NCBI GenBank assembly: GCA_028285105.1
Contig: JANQQE010000013.1
Location: 1-64,000 of the forward strand
DNA: 64,000 bases
DNA from: Alphaproteobacteria bacterium
GTDB taxonomy: Bacteria > Planctomycetota > Phycisphaerae > UBA1845
Reading direction: 5' to 3'
The notes beneath the pieces were generated by a model. That model searched no databases and was not told the DNA's origin. It was given only the letters and a program-made list of their open reading frames with translations. This document shows positions 43,287 through 53,395 of the stretch, piece after piece (positions within the stretch are counted from its first letter, which is position 1; every line of letters begins with the position of its first letter). Made by a program: the position numbers and the translations under genes.

Positions 43287-44339
43287 ATGACCACTCCGAC
43301 GCCATCATCGCAGGACCGCTACTCTCGACAGGTATTGTTTGAACGGATCGGTAAGGACGGACAAGCACAGCTTTCCAGGGGTCGCGTGTTGTTGGTCGGC
43401 TGCGGAGCGCTAGGAACGGTCTTGGCCAGCACTTTGGCGCGGGCGGGCGTGGGGCATCTTCGTATCTGCGACCGCGACTACATCGAACTCAACAACCTTC
43501 AGCGACAGGTGCTTTTCGACGAAGACGACATCGCAGCCAACATCCCCAAAGCCATCGCTGCCGCCAACAAACTGTCCCGCGTCAATTCTTCGATTACGGT
43601 GGAGCCTGTGGTCACCGACGTGAATTTCAAAAACATTGCCCACCTTGCGGATGGCTGCGATGTGATTCTCGATGGCACGGATAATTTTGAAACGCGCTAC
43701 CTGATCAATGACCACTGCGTCGATCGCGGATTGCCCTGGGTGTATGGCGCGGTCATTGGCGCAACAGGATTGGTCATGCCGATTATTCCGGGTGAAACGC
43801 CGTGTCTGCGATGCGTGTTTGAAAACGCCCCACCACCCGAGATGAGTCCGACGTGCGATACGGCTGGCGTCATTGGTCCGTCGGTGAACATCGTCGCGTC
43901 GATGCAATGCGTCGAAACGTTCAAACTGTTGATGAACAAGCGCGACGAAGTGGTTCGTAAATTGCTCAGCATCGACGTATGGTCCGGGCGCGTCGTGCAG
44001 CTATCGGTCGCACGCCCGGACGGTGATGACAGTTGCATTTGCTGCAGCGAACGGCGCTTTGAGTATTTGCAGGGCGAAGTCGTTTCGCTGACGACGACAC
44101 TTTGCGGAAGAAATGCCGTTCAGATTCAGTCGAATCGCGAGGGTGGCGCAGACCTTTCCGCCATCGCCCAAAAACTCGCATCGGTTTCGCGCGAACCGGT
44201 CAAACAAAGTGAGTACCTGATTCGAGCGATGGTTGAAGAATACGAGCTGACCGTCTTCAAGGATGGGCGGACGATCATCAAAGGCACCAAAAGCGCCGAC
44301 GTCGCCCGCAGCGTTCACGCCAAGTACATTGGTTCGTAG
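43287..44339 (+). CDS. ThiF/MoeB-type E1-like adenylyltransferase
   Basis: Such enzymes adenylate the C-terminal glycine of sulfur carriers (ThiS, MoaD, CysO). The 350-residue protein has the nucleotide motif VLLVGCGALGTVLASTLARAG, the RxxxN Arg finger region (DRDYIELNNLQRQVLF), DCxDN-like ILDGTDNFETRYLIND, the candidate catalytic Cys in SPTCDTAGVIGP and zinc Cys pairs (CLRC and CICC). In place of a rhodanese domain, the C-terminus (about 270-350) forms a small domain ending in KDGRTIIKGTKSADVARSVH, seen in ThiF proteins of this type. It is followed by a JAMM gene and cysK. Confidence 0.9.
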   Translation: MTTPTPSSQDRYSRQVLFERIGKDGQAQLSRGRVLLVGCGALGTVLASTLARAGVGHLRICDRDYIELNNLQRQVLFDEDDIAANIPKAIAAANKLSRVNSSITVEPVVTDVNFKNIAHLADGCDVILDGTDNFETRYLINDHCVDRGLPWVYGAVIGATGLVMPIIPGETPCLRCVFENAPPPEMSPTCDTAGVIGPSVNIVASMQCVETFKLLMNKRDEVVRKLLSIDVWSGRVVQLSVARPDGDDSCICCSERRFEYLQGEVVSLTTTLCGRNAVQIQSNREGGADLSAIAQKLASVSREPVKQSEYLIRAMVEEYELTVFKDGRTIIKGTKSADVARSVHAKYIGS

Positions 44340-44369
44340 GGCTGCCAAGGTTCGTAGGCTTGCGACCAA

Positions 44370-44549
44370 TCAGCAACCGAACAGTCGAAACGGCAGCAGG
44401 AACACGTTGTTGAGGAATCCGGTCGCGAAGCTGAATTCCAGCGGACCGGCAAGGGCCATCGCGAAATCGGCGGTGAGGCAGACGGCCATCACGAACACAA
44501 ACGTTTGAAGGAATCTTTTTCGTTTTATCACGCGGTTGTCGCTTTCCAT
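44370..44549 (-). CDS. Small membrane protein, unknown function
   Basis: In the gap between the thiF-like and JAMM genes, a minus-strand frame of 59 residues starts [20 protein letters not shown] and continues as one or two hydrophobic helices (MAVCLTADFAMALAG, TGFLNNVFLLPFRLFGC). The basic N-terminus followed by a membrane helix looks like a real protein, and the gap has no plus-strand gene. Against it, its ATG shares the CATG with the JAMM start and no ribosome-binding site is clear. Unknown family. Confidence 0.4.
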   Translation of the reverse strand: MESDNRVIKRKRFLQTFVFVMAVCLTADFAMALAGPLEFSFATGFLNNVFLLPFRLFGC

Positions 44550-45030
44550 GAATGTGTCTTCAAAACAAGAATCAGCACTCACCGTCCATATCGGCAATGA
44601 CCTGCTCATAAGAATAGTCGGGCAGGCGAATCGCGACCTGCCCATAGAAACGTGCGGAATGCTGCTGGGGTATCGCGATCGAACCATCGCAACCGTCACC
44701 GCATTTGCACCGTGCAGGAATGTCGCACCCGATCGGCTGGTGGCCTATGAAATCGACCCGGACGCCATCCTGAAGCAAATCCGCGCCGATTCGGCTGAGC
44801 CGGAAAGCAACAAGCGGTTGATCGGTTTCTACCATTCCCACCCGACCGGGTCAGCCAATTTATCGCCGCATGACATCAGTGCAGCATGGCCAGACATGCT
44901 GCAACTCATCGTGAGCCCCAGTACGAATCGAACGGGCCTGACACAAAATCGTTTCAAATTTTTTTGGCACAACGGTGACTCCGTTTACGCCATGGATGTA
45001 GTCCCGACAGCCAACCCCTGCCTGCATTGA
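44548..45030 (+). CDS. JAMM/MPN+ metalloprotease, Mec-like
   Basis: The 160-residue protein has the full JAMM zinc site: Glu in [10 protein letters not shown] and [20 protein letters not shown], which is HxH-x10-D. In mycobacteria the related Mec protein removes cysteine from the sulfur carrier CysO. The gene lies between a ThiF-like E1 and a cysteine synthase, the same functional neighbours. I chose the ATG at 44548 where the protein-like sequence starts; 44536 is in frame. It ends 133 bases before the cysK start. Confidence 0.88.
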   Translation: MNVSSKQESALTVHIGNDLLIRIVGQANRDLPIETCGMLLGYRDRTIATVTAFAPCRNVAPDRLVAYEIDPDAILKQIRADSAEPESNKRLIGFYHSHPTGSANLSPHDISAAWPDMLQLIVSPSTNRTGLTQNRFKFFWHNGDSVYAMDVVPTANPCLH

Positions 45031-45163
45031 CACGATTTTCGCAGGGGCCTACGATCAGCGTCCGTTGGGGCGCAAAGGCATTCATTTTGGGCGGGTGACC
45101 TTCAAAACACGCAAGCAGACAAGCACAAGCAAGCAATTGTGCACAAACGAGGAGTTACGTATC

Positions 45164-46111
45164 ATGGCCAACCGATTTGAATCAGCGGTCGAGAGCATTG
45201 GCAACACGCCGATGATCCGGATTCAGCGCATCATCGACGCACCCGCAAAGGTGTATGCAAAACTCGAGTACCGCAACCCGTTGGCCAGCGTGAAGGATCG
45301 CATCGGCTGGTCGATGATCGAAGCCGGCGAAAAGGCGGGCAAGATCGACAAAGACACCGTCGTTGTCGAACCCACCAGCGGAAACACCGGCATCGGTCTG
45401 GCGTTCGTCTGCGCCGCGAAGGGTATTCGCTTGCGTTTGACGATGCCCGAAAGCATGTCGCTGGAACGTCGCCGCGTGCTGCGTCAGCTCGGAGCGGAGT
45501 TGGTTTTAACCCCAGCGGCTGACGGTATGCCCGGAGCGATTCGGGCGGCAGAACAACTATTGAGCGAGTCGCCGAATTCATTCCTACCTCAGCAATTCAG
45601 CAACCCATCGAACCCAGACGTACATCGCAGGACAACCGCTGAGGAGATTTGGAAAGACACTGAAGGCGAAGCCGACATTCTCATCGCAGGCGTGGGCACC
45701 GGTGGCACGATCACCGGCGTAGGCGAAACCATCAAGGGCCGCAAAGATTCATTCCGCTGCATCGCCGTCGAGCCAGAAGCATCTCCCGTCATCACGCAGG
45801 CGAAGAACAAGGAATCGCTGCAACCCGGCAAGCACAAGATTCAAGGCATCGGGGCTGGCTTTATTCCAGAAAATCTGAATCTCGACATCGTCGATAGCGT
45901 AGAGCGGGTGTCCGACGACGACGCCTTCGCCTGGGCCCGTCGCGCCGCCCGCGAAGAGGGTATTCTCTGCGGCATCTCGTCGGGTGCGGCACTCTGTGCA
46001 GCCAACCGTGTCGCCAACGCCGCGGAAAACAACGGCAAAACCATCGTCGTCATCCTAGCCAGCGCCGGTGAACGCTACGTTTCGTCGCCACTGTTCGAAG
46101 GCACAGAGTAA
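45164..46111 (+). CDS. cysK: Cysteine synthase, PLP-dependent
   Basis: The 315-residue protein has the PLP lysine in [16 protein letters not shown], the substrate loop [13 protein letters not shown], the phosphate-binding [13 protein letters not shown] and the C-terminal [10 protein letters not shown]. It makes cysteine from an activated serine and sulfide, or from a sulfur carrier thiocarboxylate in the CysM/CysO branch; the neighbours suggest the latter (inference). GAGGAG lies before the ATG at 45164, which decides against the longer frame from 45065. Its 3' end overlaps the convergent ABC permease gene by 37 bases. Confidence 0.93.
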   Translation: MANRFESAVESIGNTPMIRIQRIIDAPAKVYAKLEYRNPLASVKDRIGWSMIEAGEKAGKIDKDTVVVEPTSGNTGIGLAFVCAAKGIRLRLTMPESMSLERRRVLRQLGAELVLTPAADGMPGAIRAAEQLLSESPNSFLPQQFSNPSNPDVHRRTTAEEIWKDTEGEADILIAGVGTGGTITGVGETIKGRKDSFRCIAVEPEASPVITQAKNKESLQPGKHKIQGIGAGFIPENLNLDIVDSVERVSDDDAFAWARRAAREEGILCGISSGAALCAANRVANAAENNGKTIVVILASAGERYVSSPLFEGTE

Positions 46112-47595
46112 GCGGTTGGATCGCGATGAGTTCGCTCGGCAAGGACCGCATGCCGCTGCCTGCGAAACGACTTTTCGGCACCATATCCGTAGATCAACGC
46201 CAGGACTGCAACACCAAACTGCACTCCAATGCCAATCTTAACCTCCGCGTCGACCCCTGCCCACAGTGAAATGAGTGCACCAACCGGTGAAAACGAAAAC
46301 AGCGCATTCATCGGTTCAGAGTCATTGATCACACCGCGCGTGATTTGAATTCCGTGCCAAACTGAAGCGAGAATAATCGGCAACACCCAATACGCGACCA
46401 TTTGCGTCCAACCGGTTGCCGTTTGCCCCTTTCGAAAGCAAGATGCCTGCAACAACCCGTGGAAGGCCATTGCTGTGGCGACGAGTATCAAAACAGTCAT
46501 CACGAGTTGTTCGTTGTTGAAGGACCGATCGTAAATGGCCAAACCCAAGGCAACGAGTTGAATGACCAGCGACAAAATTGCAACAAGAACGCAATTCGAT
46601 CTGGGATGTTTGAGTGGATTTTGAGATTCAAATATTCCGATTCTCAGCCGTTGGATTGCAGACGAAATCGGAAACGCAACGAAAATCAGCATCGAACCGC
46701 ACAACGCCAGAATCATCGGATCCTTGATATCTTGTTTTAGAAATTGGCTTCCCGCAAACAGGTTGCGAACGAGATGGATTCCAACGACAGAACAAGTATA
46801 CCAAAGTAGACAAAGCAGCAGCGCCCCGCGAGTAGTTAGCGCCGGCAGGTCTGGACGCCGCAATCGCCTGGCAGCTGCCCACCACCAAAACACGATCATT
46901 CCAAAGTTTGCAGCCAGCGCCACAGAAAAATAACTGTCGGTGGCAAGGTTGACCCGCATCATTCTCAGACTCATCCATCCCGATTGAAATCCGAGGAATA
47001 TCGGCAACCCGGGAAGAAGCAGGATGGCGCTCTCGGCTTGGACCAGGATGTAGCACGCGACGTAGGCGATCATCAGACGATTGGTCGGTTTCTTAAGCCC
47101 GACACTGAGAAAAACCTGCATCGTCCAAGCTGAGATCGCTGAGAACAGCATCAAAATGTTGCCGACAACCCAGCTTTGAATGCTGCCCAAGTCATATCCG
47201 ATGATAAGCCACAAACCGACAAGCATCCCTGCTAACCACGTGGCGATCGTTGCAATTGCTGGACCGATCACGTAACCAAGCACAATCAATCCAGCCGGTG
47301 TTGGCGACGTGCGAATGGACTCCATCATTTGCGTTTGATGATCGCGCACCAATGCCTTTGTCCGAATGGACGAACCGCTCCCATACAGCACCGCAAGCTG
47401 AATCAACGCGAGAAATGAAAGAATCCGATTGGCGGCGGCTGCCGGCGGTCCAAAATCATCGACACTTATGAATAAGGCGCAAACCACGCCAGCAATCAAC
47501 GCATACAGCCCAGCCGACCAAAACACCTTGCGCCAACCGCCCAGCAACACCAGCTGGCCTGACCATATCGGATTGCCCAACGCTGGGTATTGCAT
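46075..47595 (-). CDS. ABC-2-like permease, 12-helix membrane protein
   Basis: The 506-residue protein has about 12 hydrophobic helices. A short cytoplasmic stretch after helix two ([30 protein letters not shown]) resembles the ABC-2 permease pattern in which a DRETGTLELL-like segment lies. The start shares one base with the stop of the ATPase gene (TGATG), so the two are one exporter. It looks like a double-length permease of the kind found in planctomycetes. The substrate is unknown. Confidence 0.75.
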   Translation of the reverse strand: MQYPALGNPIWSGQLVLLGGWRKVFWSAGLYALIAGVVCALFISVDDFGPPAAAANRILSFLALIQLAVLYGSGSSIRTKALVRDHQTQMMESIRTSPTPAGLIVLGYVIGPAIATIATWLAGMLVGLWLIIGYDLGSIQSWVVGNILMLFSAISAWTMQVFLSVGLKKPTNRLMIAYVACYILVQAESAILLLPGLPIFLGFQSGWMSLRMMRVNLATDSYFSVALAANFGMIVFWWWAAARRLRRPDLPALTTRGALLLCLLWYTCSVVGIHLVRNLFAGSQFLKQDIKDPMILALCGSMLIFVAFPISSAIQRLRIGIFESQNPLKHPRSNCVLVAILSLVIQLVALGLAIYDRSFNNEQLVMTVLILVATAMAFHGLLQASCFRKGQTATGWTQMVAYWVLPIILASVWHGIQITRGVINDSEPMNALFSFSPVGALISLWAGVDAEVKIGIGVQFGVAVLALIYGYGAEKSFRRQRHAVLAERTHRDPTAYSVPSNSGDET

Positions 47596-48527
47596 CAGTC
47601 CACCTGTCGCACGCCGGTTTTGAGGTACACTTCTTCGAGGCTTTCTTTGATCATCGCGAATGAAATGACTGCCAACCGTCGCTCGACAATCTGACGCAAA
47701 AGTTGCGCCGCCTCCAGTTCGCCCATATCATATTGAACGATGTATTCGCTTCCGCGCATATGAATGTGCGACGCACCGTCGATGGTCGCGAGTTCCTGCG
47801 TATGATCGCCATCGCCGATGATCTTCATTTTGTAATTGCAGCGGCCGGTGCCTTCGTGCGACAAATCGTCGACGTGCGAGTACCGCAAGATGCCGCCGCG
47901 TTCGATGATCGCAATGTGCGTGCAGAATTCTTCGAGGTCGGCGAGGATGTGCGAGGAAACGATGACGGCTTTGCCTTGGGCTGCCAAGCTGGCGATAACT
48001 TGCCTGAGTTGAATGCGACCAGCCGGGTCGAGTCCGCTGGACGGTTCATCGAGTAAGACGACGGCTGGACTGGGCACAAGCGTCTGGGCGATGGTGACGC
48101 GCTGCCGCATCCCGCGAGAAAGGCTCGAAACCTTTTCCTTGCGTTTGTCGTCAAGCCAAACCTGATCCAGCCAATGGTCGATGCGTTCATGGGCTTCGCT
48201 GCCCCGAATGCCATTTAGGTCGGCGATGAAATACAAGAACTGCTCGACCGTCATCTCTTCATAGGCGGGCGGCGAATCCGGTGCGAAACCAACTTGACCG
48301 CGCACGCGATGCGACTCTTCAAGAACGTCGTTTCCCATGATTTTCGCGGAACCCGATGTAGGCGACTGCAAACCAGCCAGCACGCGAAGCAGCGTCGTCT
48401 TGCCGGCACCGTTGGGACCGATCAATCCGAGCAGATCGCCCGACGACATGCTGAAACTCACATCGTCCACGGCGATGAGTTTGTCGAATTCAACCCGAAT
48501 GTCGTTGGCTTCCAACAGGACTGACAT
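47595..48527 (-). CDS. ABC transporter ATPase
   Basis: The 310-residue protein has Walker A (GPNGAGKTT), the signature-like LSRGMRQRVTIAQTL, Walker B (VVLLDEPSSGLDP) and the switch His (VIVSSHILADLEEF). A C-terminal domain of about 90 residues follows, as in NatA/CcmA-like exporters. It is translated together with the large permease. The other ABC pair at 31.7-33.4 kb is a distant relative with a different permease. Confidence 0.92.
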   Translation of the reverse strand: MSVLLEANDIRVEFDKLIAVDDVSFSMSSGDLLGLIGPNGAGKTTLLRVLAGLQSPTSGSAKIMGNDVLEESHRVRGQVGFAPDSPPAYEEMTVEQFLYFIADLNGIRGSEAHERIDHWLDQVWLDDKRKEKVSSLSRGMRQRVTIAQTLVPSPAVVLLDEPSSGLDPAGRIQLRQVIASLAAQGKAVIVSSHILADLEEFCTHIAIIERGGILRYSHVDDLSHEGTGRCNYKMKIIGDGDHTQELATIDGASHIHMRGSEYIVQYDMGELEAAQLLRQIVERRLAVISFAMIKESLEEVYLKTGVRQVD

Positions 48528-48767
48528 GCGTTTTCCCTGTGACCTTGACCGAACCGACCCAAAGATGCGGTGTCGTTATATACTGCCCGAGATGTTTTCG
48601 CACGCCGTCATTCGACAAATTATCGAAATCGACGACCGCCGAAAAGTTCATACATTTCAAACAGTTCGACAGGTTGGAGCCTTCATGAGTTACAGGTTAC
48701 AATCCGCCCTGCCAGATTAGACGCAGTACACCTCGATCCATTCAACCGTCCGCGGAGACTACGATTG

Positions 48768-50828
48768 ATGTACGTTCATTTCATGCAGACCAAAGTGCTG
48801 TGCATCGCAGCGATTATCCTGGGGATCACCATGAGTTCGACGCCCACTTCGGCAGAACCGCATCCGTTTTCGATTCACGACATGCTGGCAATGGAGCGTC
48901 TCGGAGGGCCCGCTGTTTCGCCTGACGGAAAACGCATCGCCTTCACCCGTCGCGTCACCGATGTGGAAGCCAACAAATCGCACACCGACATCTGGCTCAT
49001 TCACACCGAGGGCTCCAATATGCGCCGGTTAACCTCGCACGAGTCGAGCAGCAGCAATCCCAAGTGGTCATCCGATGGCACTACGATTTTCTTTCTTTCT
49101 TCCCGCAACGGTTCGTTGCAAGTCTGGCGGATCGCGGTTGATGGCGGAGAGGCTGTGCAGGTCACCGACCTTCCGCTTGATATCTCCGGGTACGCGGTTT
49201 CGCCCGATGCAAGCAGACTTGCCGTAAGCATGGACGTGTTCCCCGACAGCAATTCGCCAGCCGACACCAAAAAACGCCTCGACGAAAAAGCCGAGCGCAA
49301 AGCCACCGGCATGATTTATGACAAGCTGTTCATCCGCCATTGGGATCATTGGAAGGATGGCCGTCGTTCACACGTGTTCGTCGTACCGGTCGCGGGTGGC
49401 GATCCCGTCGATGTAATGAAAGGCATGGACGCCGACTGCCCGTCGAAACCCTTCGGCGGCGACGAGGAATTCACGTTTGCCCCCGACGGCAAATCGATCG
49501 TGTTTTCCGCACGCGATGCGGGTCGTGAAGAAGCATGGTCCACCAACTTCGATTTGTACGTCTCACCAATAGACGGTTCGAGCAAACCAAAATCGCTCAC
49601 CGCTGACAACAAAGCCTGGGACACGCTTCCGGTCTTTTCCCCCGATGGCAAGACTTTCGCCTACCTTGCCATGGAAAAACCGGGATATGAATCCGATCGT
49701 TTCCGAATCGTGCTGAAGGATTGGGCATCGGGAAGCAAGTCAGTATTGACGAAGGATTGGGATCGCTCTCCCGGCGGAATCGTCTGGTCGCCAGACGGCA
49801 AAACCATCTACACAACCGCCGCCAACCTCGGCCAACGTTCGCTATTCGGCATTAACACGCAGACCGGCCAAGTCGCAACGCTCCTTCACGAAGGCAATGT
49901 TCGCAGCCCCGCAGTGGCCGGCGACAAGATCGCCTTCGGCATGGATCATTTGCGGTCACCGGTGGAATTGTACACAGTGTCACCTGATGGCACTGACCTC
50001 AAGCAAATCACCAACGTCAATGGCGAACGACTTGCTGAAGCACAAATGGGCGAACCCGAACAATTCACGTTCAAGGGTGCCAACGACGACACGGTATACG
50101 CCTACGTCGTCAAACCTGCCAACTTTGTCGAGGGCAAAAAATACCCCGTCGCGTTTCTGATTCACGGCGGTCCGCAGGGCTCATTCGGAAACGACTTTCA
50201 TTACCGTTGGAATCCGCAGGCCTATGCCGGTGCCGGGTACGCAGCCGTCATGGTGGACTTCCACGGTTCGACCGGTTACGGCCAGGCATTCTGCGATTCG
50301 ATCAATCAGGACTGGGGTGGCAAACCGCTAGAAGATTTGCAAAAAGGGTTGGCGGCTACGCTTGAACGCTACCCGTGGATGGATGGCGAGCGCGTCGCAG
50401 CGCTGGGTGCATCTTACGGCGGATTCATGATTAACTGGATCGCTGGAAACTGGCCCGACCGATTCAAATGCCTCGTCAACCACGACGGCAACCTCGACGA
50501 GCGCATGGCCTACTACGACACCGAAGAGTTGTGGTTCCCCGAATGGGACCACGGCGGAACGCCCTGGGACAATCCCGAAAATTTTAGCAAGCACAACCCG
50601 ATCGATCACGTCAAGAATTGGAAGACACCCATGCTGGTGATCCATGGCGCGCTCGACTATAGGGTCGTCGATACGCAAGGCATGTCAACGTTTACCGCGC
50701 TTCAGCGTCGCAACATTCCGTCGCGGTTCCTGTATTTCCCGGACGAAAACCACTGGGTCCTCAAGCCAGCCAACAGCGTGCTATGGCATGACACCGTGAT
50801 CGAGTGGTTGGACAAATGGACCAAGTAA
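48768..50828 (+). CDS. Secreted S9-family prolyl oligopeptidase-like peptidase
   Basis: The 686-residue protein has a signal peptide (MQTKVLCIAAIILGITMSST, cut after PTSA), a beta-propeller of repeated WSPDGK/FSPDGK/FAPDGK motifs and an alpha/beta-hydrolase domain with nucleophile Ser in GASYGGFM, Asp in GALDYRVVDTQG and His in PDENHWVLKP. It is a periplasmic acyl-aminoacyl or dipeptidyl peptidase. I chose the ATG at 48768, with GGAGA upstream; the frame is open to 48570, but that part lacks a signal peptide. The second ATG at 48783 is also possible. Confidence 0.92.
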   Translation: MYVHFMQTKVLCIAAIILGITMSSTPTSAEPHPFSIHDMLAMERLGGPAVSPDGKRIAFTRRVTDVEANKSHTDIWLIHTEGSNMRRLTSHESSSSNPKWSSDGTTIFFLSSRNGSLQVWRIAVDGGEAVQVTDLPLDISGYAVSPDASRLAVSMDVFPDSNSPADTKKRLDEKAERKATGMIYDKLFIRHWDHWKDGRRSHVFVVPVAGGDPVDVMKGMDADCPSKPFGGDEEFTFAPDGKSIVFSARDAGREEAWSTNFDLYVSPIDGSSKPKSLTADNKAWDTLPVFSPDGKTFAYLAMEKPGYESDRFRIVLKDWASGSKSVLTKDWDRSPGGIVWSPDGKTIYTTAANLGQRSLFGINTQTGQVATLLHEGNVRSPAVAGDKIAFGMDHLRSPVELYTVSPDGTDLKQITNVNGERLAEAQMGEPEQFTFKGANDDTVYAYVVKPANFVEGKKYPVAFLIHGGPQGSFGNDFHYRWNPQAYAGAGYAAVMVDFHGSTGYGQAFCDSINQDWGGKPLEDLQKGLAATLERYPWMDGERVAALGASYGGFMINWIAGNWPDRFKCLVNHDGNLDERMAYYDTEELWFPEWDHGGTPWDNPENFSKHNPIDHVKNWKTPMLVIHGALDYRVVDTQGMSTFTALQRRNIPSRFLYFPDENHWVLKPANSVLWHDTVIEWLDKWTK

Positions 50829-50843
50829 AACGAACAAACTATC

Positions 50844-51266
50844 TTGAACGTTGACACACAAACCATCGAGGTCAAGACGAATGGCAACAGCGAAGTTATC
50901 AATCTTTCGCCCGCAATCGATGCATGCGTTCAAAAGTCGTCGGTGGACGATGGCACATTAACGGTGTTCGTGGTCGGTTCGACGGCCGGCATTACCACAA
51001 CCGAATTTGAACCCGGTTTGGCAAACCACGATCTTGCCGCCCTTTTCGAGCGCATCGCGCCCGAGTACGACACGTATCAGCACGAAGAAACCTGGAAAGA
51101 CGACAACGGTCACTCCCATGTTCGTGCGACTTTGTTGGGTCCGGGGATTACCGTCCCGCTTGTAGACGGTCGTCTCACCCTTGGCACCTGGCAGCAGATC
51201 ATCCTCATCGACTTTGACACTCGGCCACGCGATCGCAAGATTGTCCTGCAATTCATGGGAGAATAA
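50844..51266 (+). CDS. YjbQ/UPF0047-family protein
   Basis: The 140-residue protein has the family motifs TLTVFVVGSTAGITTTEFEP, NGHSHVRATLLGPGITVPL and TLGTWQQIILIDFDTRPRDR, with the His residues that line its metal-like pocket. Members can phosphorylate or synthesise thiamine phosphate as a side reaction; their main role is not settled. It starts with TTG (50844), since no in-frame ATG precedes the conserved part. It lies 15 bases after the S9 peptidase stop. Confidence 0.88.
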   Translation: MNVDTQTIEVKTNGNSEVINLSPAIDACVQKSSVDDGTLTVFVVGSTAGITTTEFEPGLANHDLAALFERIAPEYDTYQHEETWKDDNGHSHVRATLLGPGITVPLVDGRLTLGTWQQIILIDFDTRPRDRKIVLQFMGE

Positions 51267-51386
51267 GCGGTTCAAACCTTCTCGCGATATGCCTTGCCCT
51301 CGGTATGTTTCGTGTCCTAAAATGGATAGTACCTACTCATCCTGCGGGCGATCCGAATTTCGGGGACCGCCCTAGAAAGGTGCGAG

Positions 51387-51977
51387 ATGCCTGCCCCCGA
51401 ATCATCCGAAGCCTTGATGGAAGTCGTCTACGACGAGTTGCGCGACGTCGCCGAACGCTACTTCCGACGTCAGCCAGCCGGTTTCACCATGCGCCCCACG
51501 GAAATCGTCCACGAAGCGTGCATGCACTTGATCCAGCATGGCAATGTCGAGTGGACCAGCGCCAATCACTTCCGCGCAATCGCCATCCGCAAAATCTGGC
51601 AGATCATCGTTGACCACCTCAAGAAGCGCCAAGCCAAGAAACGCGGCGGCGCGGGGGTTATATCGCCTGAAATTGTTTCGCGCGATCCGGAAGACAACCT
51701 GCCCCAAGCCCGTCGCGGGTGGAAGCGCATTCCGCTTGAGCACGTCACCATCGAATGGCGCGATCGGGCGGTGGAGTTGATCGATCTTGCGGATCTGCTC
51801 GAAGCGTTGCGTACCGAGTCAAGCCGCCTGCATGACGTGGTGATGTTGCATTGGTTTGGGGGTATGACGCACGCCGAAGTTGCCGAAGAATTGAAAGTCA
51901 GCACGAGTACCGCTGAGAAGGATTTTCGATACGCATTGGCTTGGATGAATCAGCGACTGGAGCAATCGACCACGTAA
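51387..51977 (+). CDS. ECF-like sigma factor, PF07638 type
   Basis: The 196-residue protein has region 2 (MEVVYDELRDVAERYFRRQP, RPTEIVHEACMHLIQHGNVE, HFRAIAIRKIWQIIVDHLKK) and region 4 (VMLHWFGGMTHAEVAEELKV). This is the ECF subgroup abundant in planctomycetes and usually encoded beside serine/threonine kinases, which regulate it by phosphorylation. A kinase gene follows after 22 bases, which fits. AAAGGTG just upstream is a usable ribosome-binding site. Confidence 0.93.
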   Translation: MPAPESSEALMEVVYDELRDVAERYFRRQPAGFTMRPTEIVHEACMHLIQHGNVEWTSANHFRAIAIRKIWQIIVDHLKKRQAKKRGGAGVISPEIVSRDPEDNLPQARRGWKRIPLEHVTIEWRDRAVELIDLADLLEALRTESSRLHDVVMLHWFGGMTHAEVAEELKVSTSTAEKDFRYALAWMNQRLEQSTT

Positions 51978-51999
51978 CGCAATCGCAGGAACGTCCAAA

Positions 52000-53307
52000 G
52001 TGGCCACCGATTTTCACGACAAAGTCAGTTCCATCCTCGATGCTGCCGCCCGTCGTCGCACGAGCGAGCGCGAGGCATTTCTGACCCAGGCTGCCGGCAA
52101 GAACTCCGCGATCCTCCGCAGCGTCCGCAGCATGCTGCCCCACTATCTGAAGCTCAAAGACTTCGAACCGTCGCGCCCGCAAGGTACGCAATGGCTGTTG
52201 CCGAACACCACGATGTTCAAGCGCATCGTCGGCGCAAATACCGAAGACGTCGAGTGGAAACCGCCGTTTTCCATCGCCCCCTATAGCGTTACCGGTGTCA
52301 TAGGCCGCGGTGGCATGGGCGTGGTTTACCTTGGCATTCAGGCCATCCACCGCAGACGCGTGGCCATTAAGATTCTGCCCAGTCGTATGCTTTCCAGGCA
52401 ACATCGCCGCCGCTTCCAACAGGAAAAGGAACTCCTTCAACGATTGCATCACCAAGGCATCGTGCGCGTCATCGATAGCGGCATCGTCAACATCAAGGAA
52501 TCCAATCCGCATGTAGAATCGCAGGAACGCCCGTACTTTGTGATGGAGTACGTGGACGGCAAGACGCTGACCGAATACGTGCGCGATCGTGAACCCCCGA
52601 CGCTCGAGCGCGTTGAACTTCTGCGATCCATTTGCGATGCCGTCGAATACGCACACAGACGCGGCGTGATCCACTGCGACCTCAAACCCGACAACATTCT
52701 CGTCGATGAATCGGGCCAAACCAAGATACTCGACTTCGGCATCGCCCGTTTGCAGGACTCGGTCAATGTCGGTCAATCGGAGTCTAAGCAGTTCGTCGGA
52801 ACGTACGCATACGCCAGTCCGGAGCAATTGCGCGGCGCGACCCAGACCCTTCGCCCGACAACCGATGTGTACTCGCTCGGATTGGTTGCCCACGAATTGC
52901 TCACCAGCCGCCATCCGCGTCGCAAGTCCGGCAAGTTATCCGTAGACCTTCGTTGCCTTCGACTTGGCGAGACCGATTCGCCCGTTACCCACGACGATTA
53001 CGAATTTCAACGGGCATTGGTCGCCGTACTCGCCACCGCCCTACGCAAAACCCGCGGCCAACCTTACCGCTCTGCCGGTGAAATGGGCAGCGACCTTCAG
53101 CAGATCCACGAAATCTTTTCCGAAAGACTCGGTGCGGCAAAGCGACCTTGGTACGAACAATTCATCGCGTCGTTCACGAATCACGTGCGCCCAAAGGCGA
53201 AACCCGCCGCGGACCACACCCGATTGCTATCCACCATCTTCCGCAAGCGAATCGGTCTGTCCGGTAATGAGACCGATTTCGACGCCCCCAGGTCACAAAA
53301 TCGATAA
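52000..53307 (+). CDS. Serine/threonine protein kinase
   Basis: The 435-residue protein (GTG start) has a short N-terminal region, then a Hanks-type kinase: GVIGRGGMGVVYLG, Lys in RVAIKILPS, catalytic loop RGVIHCDLKPDNILVD (HCD, not HRD) and DFG in KILDFGIAR. The C-terminal 60 residues have no helix and no TPR domain, in contrast to most planctomycete kinases of this type. It is co-transcribed with the ECF factor (gap 22 bases) and is probably its partner. The HCD change is found in some active kinases, so activity is likely. Confidence 0.9.
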   Translation: MATDFHDKVSSILDAAARRRTSEREAFLTQAAGKNSAILRSVRSMLPHYLKLKDFEPSRPQGTQWLLPNTTMFKRIVGANTEDVEWKPPFSIAPYSVTGVIGRGGMGVVYLGIQAIHRRRVAIKILPSRMLSRQHRRRFQQEKELLQRLHHQGIVRVIDSGIVNIKESNPHVESQERPYFVMEYVDGKTLTEYVRDREPPTLERVELLRSICDAVEYAHRRGVIHCDLKPDNILVDESGQTKILDFGIARLQDSVNVGQSESKQFVGTYAYASPEQLRGATQTLRPTTDVYSLGLVAHELLTSRHPRRKSGKLSVDLRCLRLGETDSPVTHDDYEFQRALVAVLATALRKTRGQPYRSAGEMGSDLQQIHEIFSERLGAAKRPWYEQFIASFTNHVRPKAKPAADHTRLLSTIFRKRIGLSGNETDFDAPRSQNR

Positions 53308-53312
53308 TCAGC

Positions 53313-53371
53313 TTGACGAACTCCCCGGATTTCGTATATTCATTTATCCGGATGAAGGAATTATCCGATAA
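53313..53371 (+). promoter_or_regulatory. Promoter and tandem operators of the ArsR-fusion gene
   Basis: TTGACG (53313-53318) and TATATT (53335-53340) are 16 bases apart. Directly at and after the start point lie TTTATCCGGATGAA (53343-53356) and the palindrome TTATCCGATAA (53361-53371), two related TTATCC-GAT sites. This fits autoregulation by the ArsR-type domain. Confidence 0.6.
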
Positions 53372-53395
53372 GGAAATCGGGAGACGATTCAAGCG

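Noticed and set aside
51898..52914. 338-codon minus-strand frame
   Set aside because: It lies antisense to the kinase gene and has no recognisable motif.
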